DNA of 64,000 bases from Anaerolineae bacterium (GTDB lineage Bacteria; Chloroflexota; Anaerolineae; Aggregatilineales; Phototrophicaceae): positions 682,001 through 746,000 of the forward strand of contig JAJEBY010000003.1 of NCBI GenBank assembly GCA_022822305.1. The letters run 5' to 3'. The position numbers and the translations under genes are program-made. The notes beneath the pieces are model-generated. The model searched no databases and was not told the DNA's origin. It worked only from the letters and a program-made list of their open reading frames with translations. Positions 8,838 to 16,725 of this stretch are shown one piece after another; the first letter of the stretch is position 1; every line of letters begins with the position of its first letter.

Positions 8838-9857
8838 ATGGCGAAACGTGAACTGAGCATCGCTTTTCAAACGGACAAGCGCGCCCAAACCTATATCGAC
8901 TTGGCCAAGCTGGTGAACCAGTACCCGTTCGATGCGGTCAGCGTCTATTGCGACGCGCCTTATCATCCCAGCTACGCCGCTTTGCTGTTGATGGCGCCGC
9001 ATATTCAACGCGCCCGAATCGGTCCATCGGGAATACCGCCGTCGCGCATGCATCCGCTCGATATCGCCGCGCAGACCGCGCTACTCGCCGATCTCGCCGC
9101 AGGCGGCGTATACATCGGCTTGGTGCGCGGGGGCTGGCTGGCCGACCACGGCATTGTGGAACTCGAGCCGCCGATTACCGCCATTCGTGAATCCATTGCC
9201 ATCATTCGCAAGGCGCTGCGCGGCGAATCAGTCTCGCATGCCGGCCGCGTATTCCAAATCGCCGAACATGTGCGCGCCCCCTATCCCCTGCCCGCTACCG
9301 ATATACCGCTGCAAATCGGTACCTGGGGGAAAAACCTGGCGGCGCTGGCCGGCGAGCTCGCTGACGAAGTCAAGATCGGCGGCTCGGCCAACCCGGACGT
9401 GATTCCGGTCATCGCCGACTACATCGCCGCCGGCGAGGCGCGGGCTGGCCGCGCCAGCGGCAGCGTCAATATCGTCATCGGCGCCGTCTCGGTGGTCGAC
9501 GACAATCGCGAGGCGGCGCGCTGGATGGCGCGCAAAGCCGTCTCGCTTTATATGCCAATCGTCTCGGAACTAGATCCGACGCTGCAAATCGATCCCGAGC
9601 TTATGACAAGGGTGCAGACGCACGTGAACGCCGGCGATACCTACCAGGCGGCGCGGCTCATTCCCGACGACATTCTCGACCGCTTCATGTTCGCCGGCGC
9701 GCCGCGCGATATCATCGCCCAGTGCGAACGCCTCTACGACGCCGGCGCCTTCCGCATTGAGCTGGGCACGCCGCACGGGGTCGCGGATGCGGCCAAAGGC
9801 ATTCACCTCATCGGCAAGCAAGTCATCCCGGCATTGAAGCCCTTCCTGGCGAATTGA
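8838..9857 (+). CDS. Luciferase-like (LLM class) oxidoreductase, second paralogue
   Basis: A 339-residue TIM-barrel protein of the luciferase superfamily. It shows the family layout: SIAFQTDKRAQTYIDLAKLV at the start, IGPSGIPPSRMHPLDIAAQTALLADLAAGGVYIGLVRGGWL around residues 60-105, and LQIGTWGKNLAALAGELADEVKIGGSANPDVI in the middle. This branch includes methylenetetrahydromethanopterin reductase-like F420 enzymes. GAAAGG at 8826-8831 is 6 bases before the ATG. A possible promoter (TGGCAA-17-TATCAT, 8745-8773) lies upstream but is weak. It stands alone between a divergent coiled-coil gene and the Liv operon, so its role is not shown by context. Confidence 0.86.
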   Translation: MAKRELSIAFQTDKRAQTYIDLAKLVNQYPFDAVSVYCDAPYHPSYAALLLMAPHIQRARIGPSGIPPSRMHPLDIAAQTALLADLAAGGVYIGLVRGGWLADHGIVELEPPITAIRESIAIIRKALRGESVSHAGRVFQIAEHVRAPYPLPATDIPLQIGTWGKNLAALAGELADEVKIGGSANPDVIPVIADYIAAGEARAGRASGSVNIVIGAVSVVDDNREAARWMARKAVSLYMPIVSELDPTLQIDPELMTRVQTHVNAGDTYQAARLIPDDILDRFMFAGAPRDIIAQCERLYDAGAFRIELGTPHGVADAAKGIHLIGKQVIPALKPFLAN

Positions 9858-9933
9858 GCGAATTCGTGCTAGGCAGGGCATTCCGAACCGGCGCTATTCC
9901 GTGAATCGCCCGCCTGCGCAGAAAGCAATGTAG

Positions 9934-9954
9934 GGGCGACCTATCAGGTCGCCC
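9934..9954. repeat. GTAGGGGCG-family intergenic palindrome
   Basis: GGGCGACCT and AGGTCGCCC form a 9-bp perfect stem around ATC, preceded by the family tag TAGG. It lies in the 350-bp gene-free stretch 9858-10207, which otherwise holds another palindrome (10061-10102) and the liv promoter. Relatives occur near 31.7, 61.7 and 63.8 kb. Confidence 0.75.
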
Positions 9955-10060
9955 GCCTGGCCTCGGTCGTGAGTTACTCAATCTGTACCCAATTGCGCCT
10001 GTCTTGCCCTCAAAGCGAAGCGATTCTACGATCTAGACTGCGTGCTCGCGTGATTCTAGC

Positions 10061-10102
10061 TCCCCCTCTCCATTGCTATGGGGAGGGGGTCGGGGAGAGG
10101 GG
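10061..10102. repeat. CCCTCTCC-family intergenic palindrome
   Basis: A C-rich arm (TCCCCCTCTCC) is followed by two G-rich arms (GGGGAGGGGG, then GGGGAGAGGGG), so alternative hairpins are possible. It ends about 20 bases before the liv -35 box. Related elements sit at 11.45, 14.27, 14.37, 15.62 and 59.59 kb. Confidence 0.65.
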
Positions 10103-10124
10103 TAGAACTTCGGCGCTTCGACTT

Positions 10125-10153
10125 TTGAAATGTCGCCCAATAGCCGCTATACT
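10125..10153 (+). promoter_or_regulatory. Sigma-70-type promoter of the liv operon
   Basis: TTGAAA (10125-10130), a 17-bp spacer, and TATACT (10148-10153). The binding-protein ATG follows about 55 bases later with GAAAGG 9 bases upstream of it. This is close to consensus and correctly placed. Confidence 0.72.
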
Positions 10154-10207
10154 TGCACCTACTGCACCTGCGGTATTGCCTTGTTACCATTTGAAAGGTC
10201 AAACAAA

Positions 10208-11410
10208 ATGATCAAGAAACTCGTCTCTATATCGCTCCTGCTCGTCATGCTCTCTCTGTTGGGAGCGGGCATCCAGGCCCAAGACGATATCGAAACTTAC
10301 GTGCTCGGGATTCCTTTGCCCTTCACCGGCTCTTTTGGCAGCTTCGGCCAAGACTTCGAGCGCGGAATCCTGCTCGCCGTCTCACAGATGAATGCCGAAC
10401 TGGAAGCGGCCGGCTCCAACATCCGCTTCGATACCGCCAGCGCCGATACTGAACAAACGCCGGAAGGCGCCGCCCGCGCGCTTCAAACCATCGCCCAGAC
10501 CACCGGCGCGCAGGTTGTAGTCGGACCCTTGACCACCGATGAAGTGCTCGGCGCCAAGCAATTCGCCGACGAAAACGGCATCGTCATTGTGGCCATGGCT
10601 TCGAGTGGTCCCGCGGCATCGATCCCGGGTGACAATATCTACCGCGTCATCTACCCGCCGGACACCTTCTCATCCAAAGCCTTCGCCACCATCGCCCTCG
10701 AGCGCGGCCACGAGAACATGGTTGTGCTGCATGTGGATGATCCCTTCGGCAACGGTATGAACGAACAATTCATCGCCAATTTCCAAGCCGGCGGCGGTGG
10801 CGAAGTCGCCTCGTTTGGCTACGCGCCGCAATCCACCGAACTCTCCACCGAAGCCGCCGCCGTTAGCGCCGCCCTCGCCGGGTTTGGCGACAACGCCGGC
10901 TTTTTCTGCGTCTGCTTCCCTGGCGCCGCGCAGGCTTTTGTGCAGGTCGCGCAGGTTGATCCCATCCTGACGACAGTACAGTGGATGGGCAACGAAGCCA
11001 TGACGACGCTGGAAATGCTGGAAGACCCCGGGCATGCCCAAACCTTGATCAACGCCAACTTTGTCACCGTCTCTCAATCGGCCGCTTCCACCCCGCTGAC
11101 GCCGATCTTCAATGCCGATTTCGTCGCCATGTTCGATAAGGAACCGGGCATCTTCACCAACTACGCCTTTGACGCGGCGAATATCGCCATGCTGACGATG
11201 CTCGCGGCCGGCAATGATGGCGCAGCCGTCAAATCCATGCTGCCGTTCATCAGCAACCACTACATCGGCACGACCGTGCAAGCCTATCTCGACGACAACG
11301 GCGACCAGGCCATCGCCAGTTACGGCATCCGCAAAGTGTCGGACGACGGCACCGCCTTCGAGGTGATCGGCTCCTACAACGGCAATACCGATACGATCAC
11401 CTATAACTAA
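10208..11410 (+). CDS. livK: Branched-chain amino-acid-type ABC transporter substrate-binding protein
   Basis: A 400-residue periplasmic/extracytoplasmic binding protein of the LivJ/LivK type. The signal peptide is MIKKLVSISLLLVMLSLLGA with likely cleavage after IQA (about residue 24). The mature protein opens with YVLGIPLPFTGSFGSFGQDFERGILLAV, the family start, and continues with VVVGPLTTDEVLGAKQFADENGI and VIYPPDTFSSKAFA. The start is set by GAAAGG at 10193-10198 and by the signal peptide; a longer reading frame back to 10130 is unlikely. First gene of livKHMGF. The family also carries amides, urea and aromatic acids, so leucine/isoleucine/valine is not certain. Confidence 0.92.
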   Translation: MIKKLVSISLLLVMLSLLGAGIQAQDDIETYVLGIPLPFTGSFGSFGQDFERGILLAVSQMNAELEAAGSNIRFDTASADTEQTPEGAARALQTIAQTTGAQVVVGPLTTDEVLGAKQFADENGIVIVAMASSGPAASIPGDNIYRVIYPPDTFSSKAFATIALERGHENMVVLHVDDPFGNGMNEQFIANFQAGGGGEVASFGYAPQSTELSTEAAAVSAALAGFGDNAGFFCVCFPGAAQAFVQVAQVDPILTTVQWMGNEAMTTLEMLEDPGHAQTLINANFVTVSQSAASTPLTPIFNADFVAMFDKEPGIFTNYAFDAANIAMLTMLAAGNDGAAVKSMLPFISNHYIGTTVQAYLDDNGDQAIASYGIRKVSDDGTAFEVIGSYNGNTDTITYN

Positions 11411-11450
11411 TCCGGTGGTCGTAAGGACTTGAACACCAGCAACTCATAAT

Positions 11451-11475
11451 CCCTCCCCCCAATGTCCGGGGAGGG
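11451..11475. repeat. Hairpin between livK and livH
   Basis: CCCTCCCC (11451-11458) pairs with GGGGAGGG (11468-11475), an 8-bp stem with a 9-base loop, followed by ATTTA rather than a T-run. It belongs to the CCCTCTCC repeat family. Its position just after the binding-protein gene suggests partial termination or protection of the livK message, which would give more binding protein than permease. Confidence 0.6.
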
Positions 11476-11527
11476 ATTTATGCCGTTATCGCGTTAGAGC
11501 GCCGCACACTCGCAGTCGAGGGAGCGC

Positions 11528-12448
11528 ATGCCATCCTCACTCTTGGTGACCTCGCTAGTCAATACCATCCAGATCGGCAGCCTCTACGCCTTGATGGCGC
11601 TCGGCCTCACCTTGACCTTCAGCGTGATCAAACTGCCCAACTTCGCCCACGCCGAGTATGTGACCGCCGGCGCCTACGCCGCCCTCATCATCTCCCTCGC
11701 GGGTGTGTTGAATCCCTTGATTATCATTGCCGTCGCCTTCCTGGTCGGAGCATTGACCGCAGTGGTCAGTCATCTGATCGTCTTCAAACCGCTGGAGCGA
11801 CAGAACGTCTCACTTTACACCCTGATTCTGGCCTCATTCGCCGTCGGTTTGATCATCCGCTATATCTTGTTCACCATCGCCGATTACTTCAACATTTTCG
11901 ATCTGCGCATCGCCATTCCGCTGCAAATCCTGTTTCGCACAGGCTCGCTGATCCTGACCAATCTCTTCGCCTGGGTGGCGCCGACCAGCATCGTGCTGGT
12001 GATCCTGCTGACGCTGCTGATTAACCGCACAGCACTGGGCCGAGAGATGCGCGCGCTGGCCAACAATACCATTCTGGCGCGGGTGATCGGCATTCCGGTG
12101 GAACGCGTCAAAAATTACACCTGGCTGCTGGTCGGCGGCATGGCCGGCGTGGCCGGGGCGCTCTGGGGATTGCAGTCAGCCGTAAGCCCGCTCATGGGCT
12201 GGGCCGCCATCATCTCCGTATTCGCCGCCGCTATCCTGGGCGGGCTCTCCAGCTTTCCCGGCACGATTCTGGGCGCCTATGTGGTCGCCTTTTCAGAAAA
12301 TACCATCATGCTATTCCTGAACTTCAGCTACGGCGTCGACCTCGCCTACAAGCCGGCGATTCCCTTCATCATCATCATTGCGGTGCTGCTAATCCGCCCG
12401 CAGGGCCTCACACAACTGCTGAAGCGCGCCGGGGAACTCGGGCGATGA
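11528..12448 (+). CDS. livH: Branched-chain amino-acid ABC transporter permease LivH
   Basis: A 306-residue inner-membrane permease. The typical opening is LVNTIQIGSLYALMALGLTLTFSVIKLPNFAHAEYVTAGAY-like (split here across residues 8-50), and the cytoplasmic ATPase-contact region is GREMRALANNTILARVIGIPVERVKNYTW around residues 165-195. About eight to nine hydrophobic segments are visible. It overlaps livM by 4 bases (ATGA). Partner of LivM in the membrane channel. Confidence 0.95.
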   Translation: MPSSLLVTSLVNTIQIGSLYALMALGLTLTFSVIKLPNFAHAEYVTAGAYAALIISLAGVLNPLIIIAVAFLVGALTAVVSHLIVFKPLERQNVSLYTLILASFAVGLIIRYILFTIADYFNIFDLRIAIPLQILFRTGSLILTNLFAWVAPTSIVLVILLTLLINRTALGREMRALANNTILARVIGIPVERVKNYTWLLVGGMAGVAGALWGLQSAVSPLMGWAAIISVFAAAILGGLSSFPGTILGAYVVAFSENTIMLFLNFSYGVDLAYKPAIPFIIIIAVLLIRPQGLTQLLKRAGELGR

Positions 12449-13509
12449 TCAATATCGATCTCGGCGCTACCGCCATCTCGGTGCTGACCCTCTTCGGCAT
12501 TTACGCCCTGATGTCGATCAGCCTCAATCTGGAATACGGCGTCGCCGGCGTTCCCAACTTCGGTCAAGCCTTGTTTGTCTCGATTGGCGCTTATGTCGCC
12601 GGCGTCACCTACACGCGCCTGCTGCCGCTGCTGGCGGGCATGGAAAGCGTGCACCCCTGCGGGCCGACCATGGGCCAAGCGCTTCAGTTGCGTTCGGAGA
12701 TCATGGCGACGCAGCCCGTGGCCGGATTCATCAACCTTGCCCTGACGCTCGTGATCGCGGCGATCCTGTCGGGCGCGGTCGGATTTGCGGTTTCTTATGT
12801 CACGCTGCGACTCAAAGAGGAGTGGTTCCTGGCGCTGGTGCTGCTGGTCGGCGGCGAAACCGTGCGCATCGTCGTCCGCGGCGCCGATGACCTCATTTGC
12901 TCGCACAACGGCATCTCCAGCGTGGCGCAGCCCTTCTATTTTCTGGACGACGTCCAAATGAGCTCGATCCTCTTCATGCTGTTGGCGCTGGCCTTGGCAT
13001 TGATCGCTTATCTCTACAGCCAGCGTCTGACGCATTCGCCTTATGGCCGCATGCTCAAGGGCTTGCGCGAAAACGAAGAGGTGACGCGGGGCTTGGGCAA
13101 AGGCATCTCGCTGGCGCGGGCGCAGATCATGCTCATCGGTTCCGCCATCGCCGCAATCGGCGGCGTGCTCTTCGCGCTCAACACCGGCTTTGTCAACACC
13201 AACGACTATGTCGTCACCTTGACACTCGATGTCTGGGTGATGGTGGTGCTGGGCGGCATCGGCAACAATCGCGGCGCGCTGCTCGGGGCGGCGCTGATCG
13301 CCATTATGGATCGCGTCACGCAAGTGGCGGCCATCGCCTTGAACATGAGCGGTTCGCCCATCGAATTCAACTACGTGCGCTTCATCGCCTTTGGCATCAT
13401 CCTGCTGCTGATGCTGCGCTATCGACCGGCTGGATTGCTGCCGGAATCGCGCTTGACCACGATTGCGCACGAGACCGCCAAACGACTGACGCCCGGAAAG
13501 ACAATCTGA
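12445..13509 (+). CDS. livM: Branched-chain amino-acid ABC transporter permease LivM
   Basis: A 354-residue permease that pairs with LivH. It shows YALMSISLNLEYGVAGVPNFGQALFVSIGAY near the start, the family loop SPYGRMLKGLRENEEVTRGLGKGISLARAQIM around residues 195-225, and a conserved LDVWVMVVLGGIGNNRGALLGA segment near 250. It has a Cys/His-containing insert (GMESVHPCGPTMGQALQLRSE, about residues 65-85) that looks like an extra periplasmic loop. Start ATG overlaps livH by 4 bases; the stop overlaps the livG ATG as TGATG. Confidence 0.94.
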   Translation: MINIDLGATAISVLTLFGIYALMSISLNLEYGVAGVPNFGQALFVSIGAYVAGVTYTRLLPLLAGMESVHPCGPTMGQALQLRSEIMATQPVAGFINLALTLVIAAILSGAVGFAVSYVTLRLKEEWFLALVLLVGGETVRIVVRGADDLICSHNGISSVAQPFYFLDDVQMSSILFMLLALALALIAYLYSQRLTHSPYGRMLKGLRENEEVTRGLGKGISLARAQIMLIGSAIAAIGGVLFALNTGFVNTNDYVVTLTLDVWVMVVLGGIGNNRGALLGAALIAIMDRVTQVAAIALNMSGSPIEFNYVRFIAFGIILLLMLRYRPAGLLPESRLTTIAHETAKRLTPGKTI

Positions 13510-14264
13510 TGCCGCTGTTGCAGCTCTTCAACCTGCGCAAAGATTTCGGCGGCTTGCGAGCGGTGGACGATGTCTCTCTGGAAGTCGCGACCGGGGCCAT
13601 CGTCGGCTTGATCGGTCCCAACGGCTCCGGCAAGAGCACGCTGCTCAATCTGATCGCCGGCAGCGCCGAGCGCACGGCCGGGCGCATCATTTTCGATGGC
13701 GACGAGATCAGCGGCCTCTCCGCCGATCAGGTCTTCCAGCGCGGAATCGCCCGCGGCTATCAAGATCCATCGCTCTATCTGAAGATGACCACTCTCGATA
13801 ACGCGCTGCTGCCGGTCAAATCCCAGCGCGGCGAGCATCCCTGGTACGCGCCCTGGCGGCGCTTCTGGCAGAAACAAGAAGCGGAGAACGCGCGCGCCGC
13901 CGCCGGTGTATTGGAACAAGTGCAGTTGCTGGGCCACTACGATAGCCTGGCATCGGATCTATCCGGCGGCCAGATGAAGCTGCTGGAAATGGGCCGCTCC
14001 CTGATGGGCAGTCCCAAACTGCTGCTGCTGGACGAACCGACGGCTGGAGTCGCGCCCAACCTGGCGTACGAGATCTTTGAAGAGATCAGCAGGTTGCGCC
14101 AGCAGCACGGCATAACCTTCCTCATCGTCGAGCACCGTCTGGAAATCCTCTTCGACTTCGTCGATAGCGTCTATGTCATGCACCTCGGCAACTTGCTGGC
14201 GCATGGCAGCGCCGACGACATCGCGTCAAACGAAACCGTGCGCGAGGTCTATTTTGGGGATTGA
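13509..14264 (+). CDS. livG: Branched-chain amino-acid ABC transporter ATP-binding protein LivG
   Basis: A 251-residue cytoplasmic ATPase. Walker A is GPNGSGKST (about residues 36-44), the signature is LSGGQMKLLEMGRSL, and Walker B is LLLLDEPTAGVAP. The HGITFLIVEHRLEILFDFVD segment holds the switch His, and the C-terminal extension typical of LivG is present. The start is the ATG at 13509, overlapping the livM stop; a longer frame running back to 12897 only shadows livM. About 150 bases of palindromic repeats separate it from livF. Confidence 0.95.
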   Translation: MPLLQLFNLRKDFGGLRAVDDVSLEVATGAIVGLIGPNGSGKSTLLNLIAGSAERTAGRIIFDGDEISGLSADQVFQRGIARGYQDPSLYLKMTTLDNALLPVKSQRGEHPWYAPWRRFWQKQEAENARAAAGVLEQVQLLGHYDSLASDLSGGQMKLLEMGRSLMGSPKLLLLDEPTAGVAPNLAYEIFEEISRLRQQHGITFLIVEHRLEILFDFVDSVYVMHLGNLLAHGSADDIASNETVREVYFGD

Positions 14265-14271
14265 GCGGCCA

Positions 14272-14340
14272 ACCTCTCCCCCCGACCCCCTTCTCCATCT
14301 CTATGGTGAAGCATTCGAAGCATCAGGGAGGCGGAGAGGT
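14272..14340. repeat. CCCTCTCC-family palindromic element in the livG-livF gap
   Basis: ACCTCTCC (14272-14279) and GGAGAGGT (14333-14340) are exact inverted ends of a 69-base element. It begins 7 bases after the livG stop. Confidence 0.62.
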
Positions 14341-14373
14341 ATTCTTTGGACGCATGACACCGAGGCGATAAAG

Positions 14374-14399
14374 TCTCCCCCCATCGCGATGGGGGGAGA
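14374..14399. repeat. Perfect 26-bp palindrome just before livF
   Basis: Reading out from a central CGCG, the two sides TCTCCCCCCATCG and its exact complement give a 13-bp perfect palindrome. It is followed by TTTAGAGGGGGG, whose purine run serves as the livF ribosome-binding site. Part of the same C-rich repeat family. Confidence 0.75.
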
Positions 14400-14411
14400 T
14401 TTAGAGGGGGG

Positions 14412-15122
14412 TTGCGCTTGATCACCGTCGACCATCTCACCGCCGGCTACGGCAAACTCGAGATCCTGCAAGACCTCAGCCTGGCCTTCGCCGCCGAGCA
14501 ATTCTCCGCCGTGCTCGGTCCCAACGGCTCCGGCAAGTCCACGCTCATGAAGGCGATCATGGGCCTCAATACCATCTTCAGCGGCTCGATTACATTGCGC
14601 ACGCGCGAACTGATCGGGATGCAGACGGAAGCAATTTCCAAGCTCGGCATCGCCTACGTCCCGCAGCGCGAGAACATCTTCACCGAATTGAGCGTGTTGG
14701 AAAATCTGCAGCTGGGCGTACGCATCCTGCCACGAGACCAGCGCGAAAACGCCCTGAACGAGCTGTTCGAGCTATTTCCCATTCTGGGGCGCCGCAAGCC
14801 TCAAAAGGCCGGGCAGCTCAGCGGCGGCGAACATCGGATGCTGGCCATCGCCATCGCCTGGCTCAGCCGCCCGACGATCATGCTGCTGGACGAACCGAGC
14901 GCCGGTCTGGCGCCAGCCATCGCGACCGATGTCTTCAATATCCTGAAGGAATTGAGCCAGCAAGGCATCACGCTAATCGTGGTCGAACAGAACGCGCGCC
15001 GCATCCTGCAGCACTGCGATTACGCCTTTGTCCTGCGCGAGGGCCGGCTGATGTTCGACGGCAGCGCCCAAGCTTGCCTCGAAGACGAAGAAACCATCAA
15101 GGGCTACCTTGGCGTGCATTAG
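14412..15122 (+). CDS. livF: Branched-chain amino-acid ABC transporter ATP-binding protein LivF
   Basis: A 236-residue ATPase, partner of LivG. Walker A is GPNGSGKST (about residues 38-46), the Q-loop region is [10 protein letters not shown], the signature is [16 protein letters not shown] (Glu in place of the usual Gln), and Walker B is [13 protein letters not shown]. The start is TTG: either 14412 or, two codons later, 14418, which better matches [12 protein letters not shown] as the family start. AGAGGGGGG just upstream comes from the palindromic repeat. The stop overlaps the convergent thioesterase stop by 3-4 bases. Confidence 0.93.
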   Translation: MRLITVDHLTAGYGKLEILQDLSLAFAAEQFSAVLGPNGSGKSTLMKAIMGLNTIFSGSITLRTRELIGMQTEAISKLGIAYVPQRENIFTELSVLENLQLGVRILPRDQRENALNELFELFPILGRRKPQKAGQLSGGEHRMLAIAIAWLSRPTIMLLDEPSAGLAPAIATDVFNILKELSQQGITLIVVEQNARRILQHCDYAFVLREGRLMFDGSAQACLEDEETIKGYLGVH

Positions 15123-15559
15123 GGCCGAAGCGCCTCCATCGCCGCGCGCAGCCGCCCGCTGATCCGCATCGGCTGCCGCGTCACGCGATCCACAAAGACA
15201 TGCACAAAATAGCCGACCGCCGCCGGCTCCTCGTCCCCCGCCTTGAAGATGCCGATCTCGTAACGCACGCTGGAATTGCCCAGCTTCCCCACCCGCAAAC
15301 AAGCATCGACGACCTCGGGAAAACTTATCGGCTTGAGGAACTGACAATGCGTCTCAACCGCGAAACCGACCGACTCGCCCGCGCCGAAATCGAGCCCGCC
15401 CGCTTCCATCAAGTAGCCGTTGATAACCGTATCGAAGAATTCGTAGTAGATGACGTTGTTGATGTGATGATAGACATCGTTGTCGCGCCAGCGGGTGGGG
15501 ATGCGCCGCGAGACCTTGTAGCGCTCACGGCGTTCCAGTTTCGCATCCATGTCGCTCAC
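15119..15559 (-). CDS. 4-hydroxybenzoyl-CoA thioesterase-like (hotdog) acyl-CoA thioesterase
   Basis: A 146-residue single hotdog-fold protein. The active-site segment is [20 protein letters not shown] (about residues 22-41), matching the YbgC/4HBT pattern in which an Asp precedes H-x-N-N; the rest includes [23 protein letters not shown] and SVRYEIGIF. It should hydrolyse an acyl-CoA thioester in the cytoplasm; chain preference cannot be read. Convergent with livF, overlapping by a few bases at the stop codons. An internal ATG three codons in is an alternative start. Confidence 0.88.
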   Translation of the reverse strand: MSDMDAKLERRERYKVSRRIPTRWRDNDVYHHINNVIYYEFFDTVINGYLMEAGGLDFGAGESVGFAVETHCQFLKPISFPEVVDACLRVGKLGNSSVRYEIGIFKAGDEEPAAVGYFVHVFVDRVTRQPMRISGRLRAAMEALRP

Positions 15560-15610
15560 CCTGAGTACCCCAACGAAGACGGAAGGGCTTTCGCTGCATA
15601 TTCCGCTTGG

Positions 15611-16063
15611 CTAACGCTTAGCTCCCCTTCCCTCGTTCTGGGGGAAGGGGCTGGGGGATGGGGGCGCGTCTTCCCGAAGATCGAGCGCGCAAGAATTGAT
15701 GCAATAACGCAAACCGGTCTTGTCGCGCGGACCATCATCAAAGACGTGACCAAGGTGCGAATCGCAGCGGTTGCAGACGACCTCGACTCGCCGCATCCCG
15801 TGGCTGTTGTCCTCCCGCAAACCGACATTGCCCTCGTCAACCACATCCCAAAAGCTGGGCCAGCCACTGAACGAATTGTACTTGGTCGATGACGAGAACA
15901 GCTCTTGCCCGCAGGCCGCGCAGTTGTACATGCCTTGCGCTTTGGAGTTGACATATTTGCCGGCGAAGGGACGCTCCGTGGCTTGCTGGCGCAGCACCGC
16001 GTATTGCTCCGGGCTGAGCTGCTGGCGCCATTCTTGCTCGGATTTCACGACTTTCTCCATCAT
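15611..16063 (-). CDS. msrB: Peptide-methionine (R)-S-oxide reductase MsrB with a repeat-encoded tail
   Basis: A 150-residue protein that reduces methionine-R-sulfoxide in oxidised proteins. Zinc-site Cys pairs are CAAC and CNRC; SGWPSF, SHLGHVF and the catalytic Cys in RYCINS are all present. The start at 16063 (MMEKVVKSEQEWRQQLSPEQ) matches the family N-terminus and has GAAAGG about 10 bases upstream; ATGs at 16090 and further out are alternatives. After the normal end (CALDLRED) the frame runs on through a CCCTCTCC-type palindrome (15624-15650), adding a Pro/Gly-rich tail APPSPSPFPQNEGRGAKR. A second Cys (INSC) follows the catalytic one. Confidence 0.93.
   Translation of the reverse strand: MMEKVVKSEQEWRQQLSPEQYAVLRQQATERPFAGKYVNSKAQGMYNCAACGQELFSSSTKYNSFSGWPSFWDVVDEGNVGLREDNSHGMRRVEVVCNRCDSHLGHVFDDGPRDKTGLRYCINSCALDLREDAPPSPSPFPQNEGRGAKR
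15624..15650. repeat. CCCTCTCC-family palindrome inside the msrB reading frame
   Basis: CCCCTTCCC (15624-15632) pairs with GGGAAGGGG (15642-15650), followed by CTGGGGGATGGGGG. On the minus strand it is read in frame as the Pro/Ser/Gly-rich end of MsrB. Confidence 0.7.
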
Positions 16064-16248
16064 TTCGCTCTGGCCTTTCACTTTTTGCATCCGTCCATAC
16101 GATAGGCGGCAAATATGAAGGGAATCTTGCGCCGACATCAAGATTATAATAGAAGCCGCCGTCCACGCCCAAGCCCCTTCGCTATGCCGCGCCTTTGTTA
16201 ACTGCTATCATTCCGCACATCAAACGAATCCATACGCTTGGAGAAGCC

Positions 16249-16722
16249 ATGCCCAACCAAATCCCCGCCAGCGAAGTCGCGACCGGCTTCCGCTTCCTCC
16301 TGGAAGAAACCTTCGAGAGCGTACACGGCGCCTACCTGGACAAAGGCACAGCGCTCTTCGAAACCCTCGCCCAAATCAGCGCCAGCCAAGCCTCGCAGCC
16401 CATGGGCAATTGCGCCACCATCGCCGCCCACATCGCCCACCTGCACTATTACCTGGGCGTCCTGGAAGATCGCATGTTCGGCCGCGACCTGAGTTACGTC
16501 AACTGGGAGCGGATCTGGGCGGAAATCAGCGCCGTGGACGATGCCCAATGGGCCGACATGATCGCCGAGCTCAAAGCCGATTACCAGCGCATCAAGAGCC
16601 ATCTCGATGACGCCGATAGCTGGGACGGCATCACGGAGCTGTCGTCAATGCTGGGCATCATCGTGCATAGCGCCTATCATCTCGGCGAGATTCGCCAGAT
16701 GATGTGCCATCTGGAGCGTTGA
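16249..16722 (+). CDS. DinB-like (YfiT/DinB superfamily) four-helix metal-binding protein
   Basis: A 157-residue all-helical protein with the DinB superfamily pattern: His residues in AHIAHLHYYLGVLEDRMFG (about residues 62-80) and in the C-terminal helix HSAYHLGEIRQMM, which together would bind one metal. Members range from thiol-dependent S-transferases to proteins of unknown role, so no reaction is claimed. GGAGAAG at 16240-16246 fixes the ATG at 16249; an ATG-less upstream extension is unlikely. The next gene starts 4 bases after the stop, so the two are probably cotranscribed. Confidence 0.82.
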   Translation: MPNQIPASEVATGFRFLLEETFESVHGAYLDKGTALFETLAQISASQASQPMGNCATIAAHIAHLHYYLGVLEDRMFGRDLSYVNWERIWAEISAVDDAQWADMIAELKADYQRIKSHLDDADSWDGITELSSMLGIIVHSAYHLGEIRQMMCHLER

Positions 16723-16725
16723 CAT

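Noticed and set aside
12346..13470. A 374-codon frame opposite livM
   Set aside because: Composition is dominated by Arg/Gln/His with no hydrophobic core pattern; it is the antisense of a certain permease gene.
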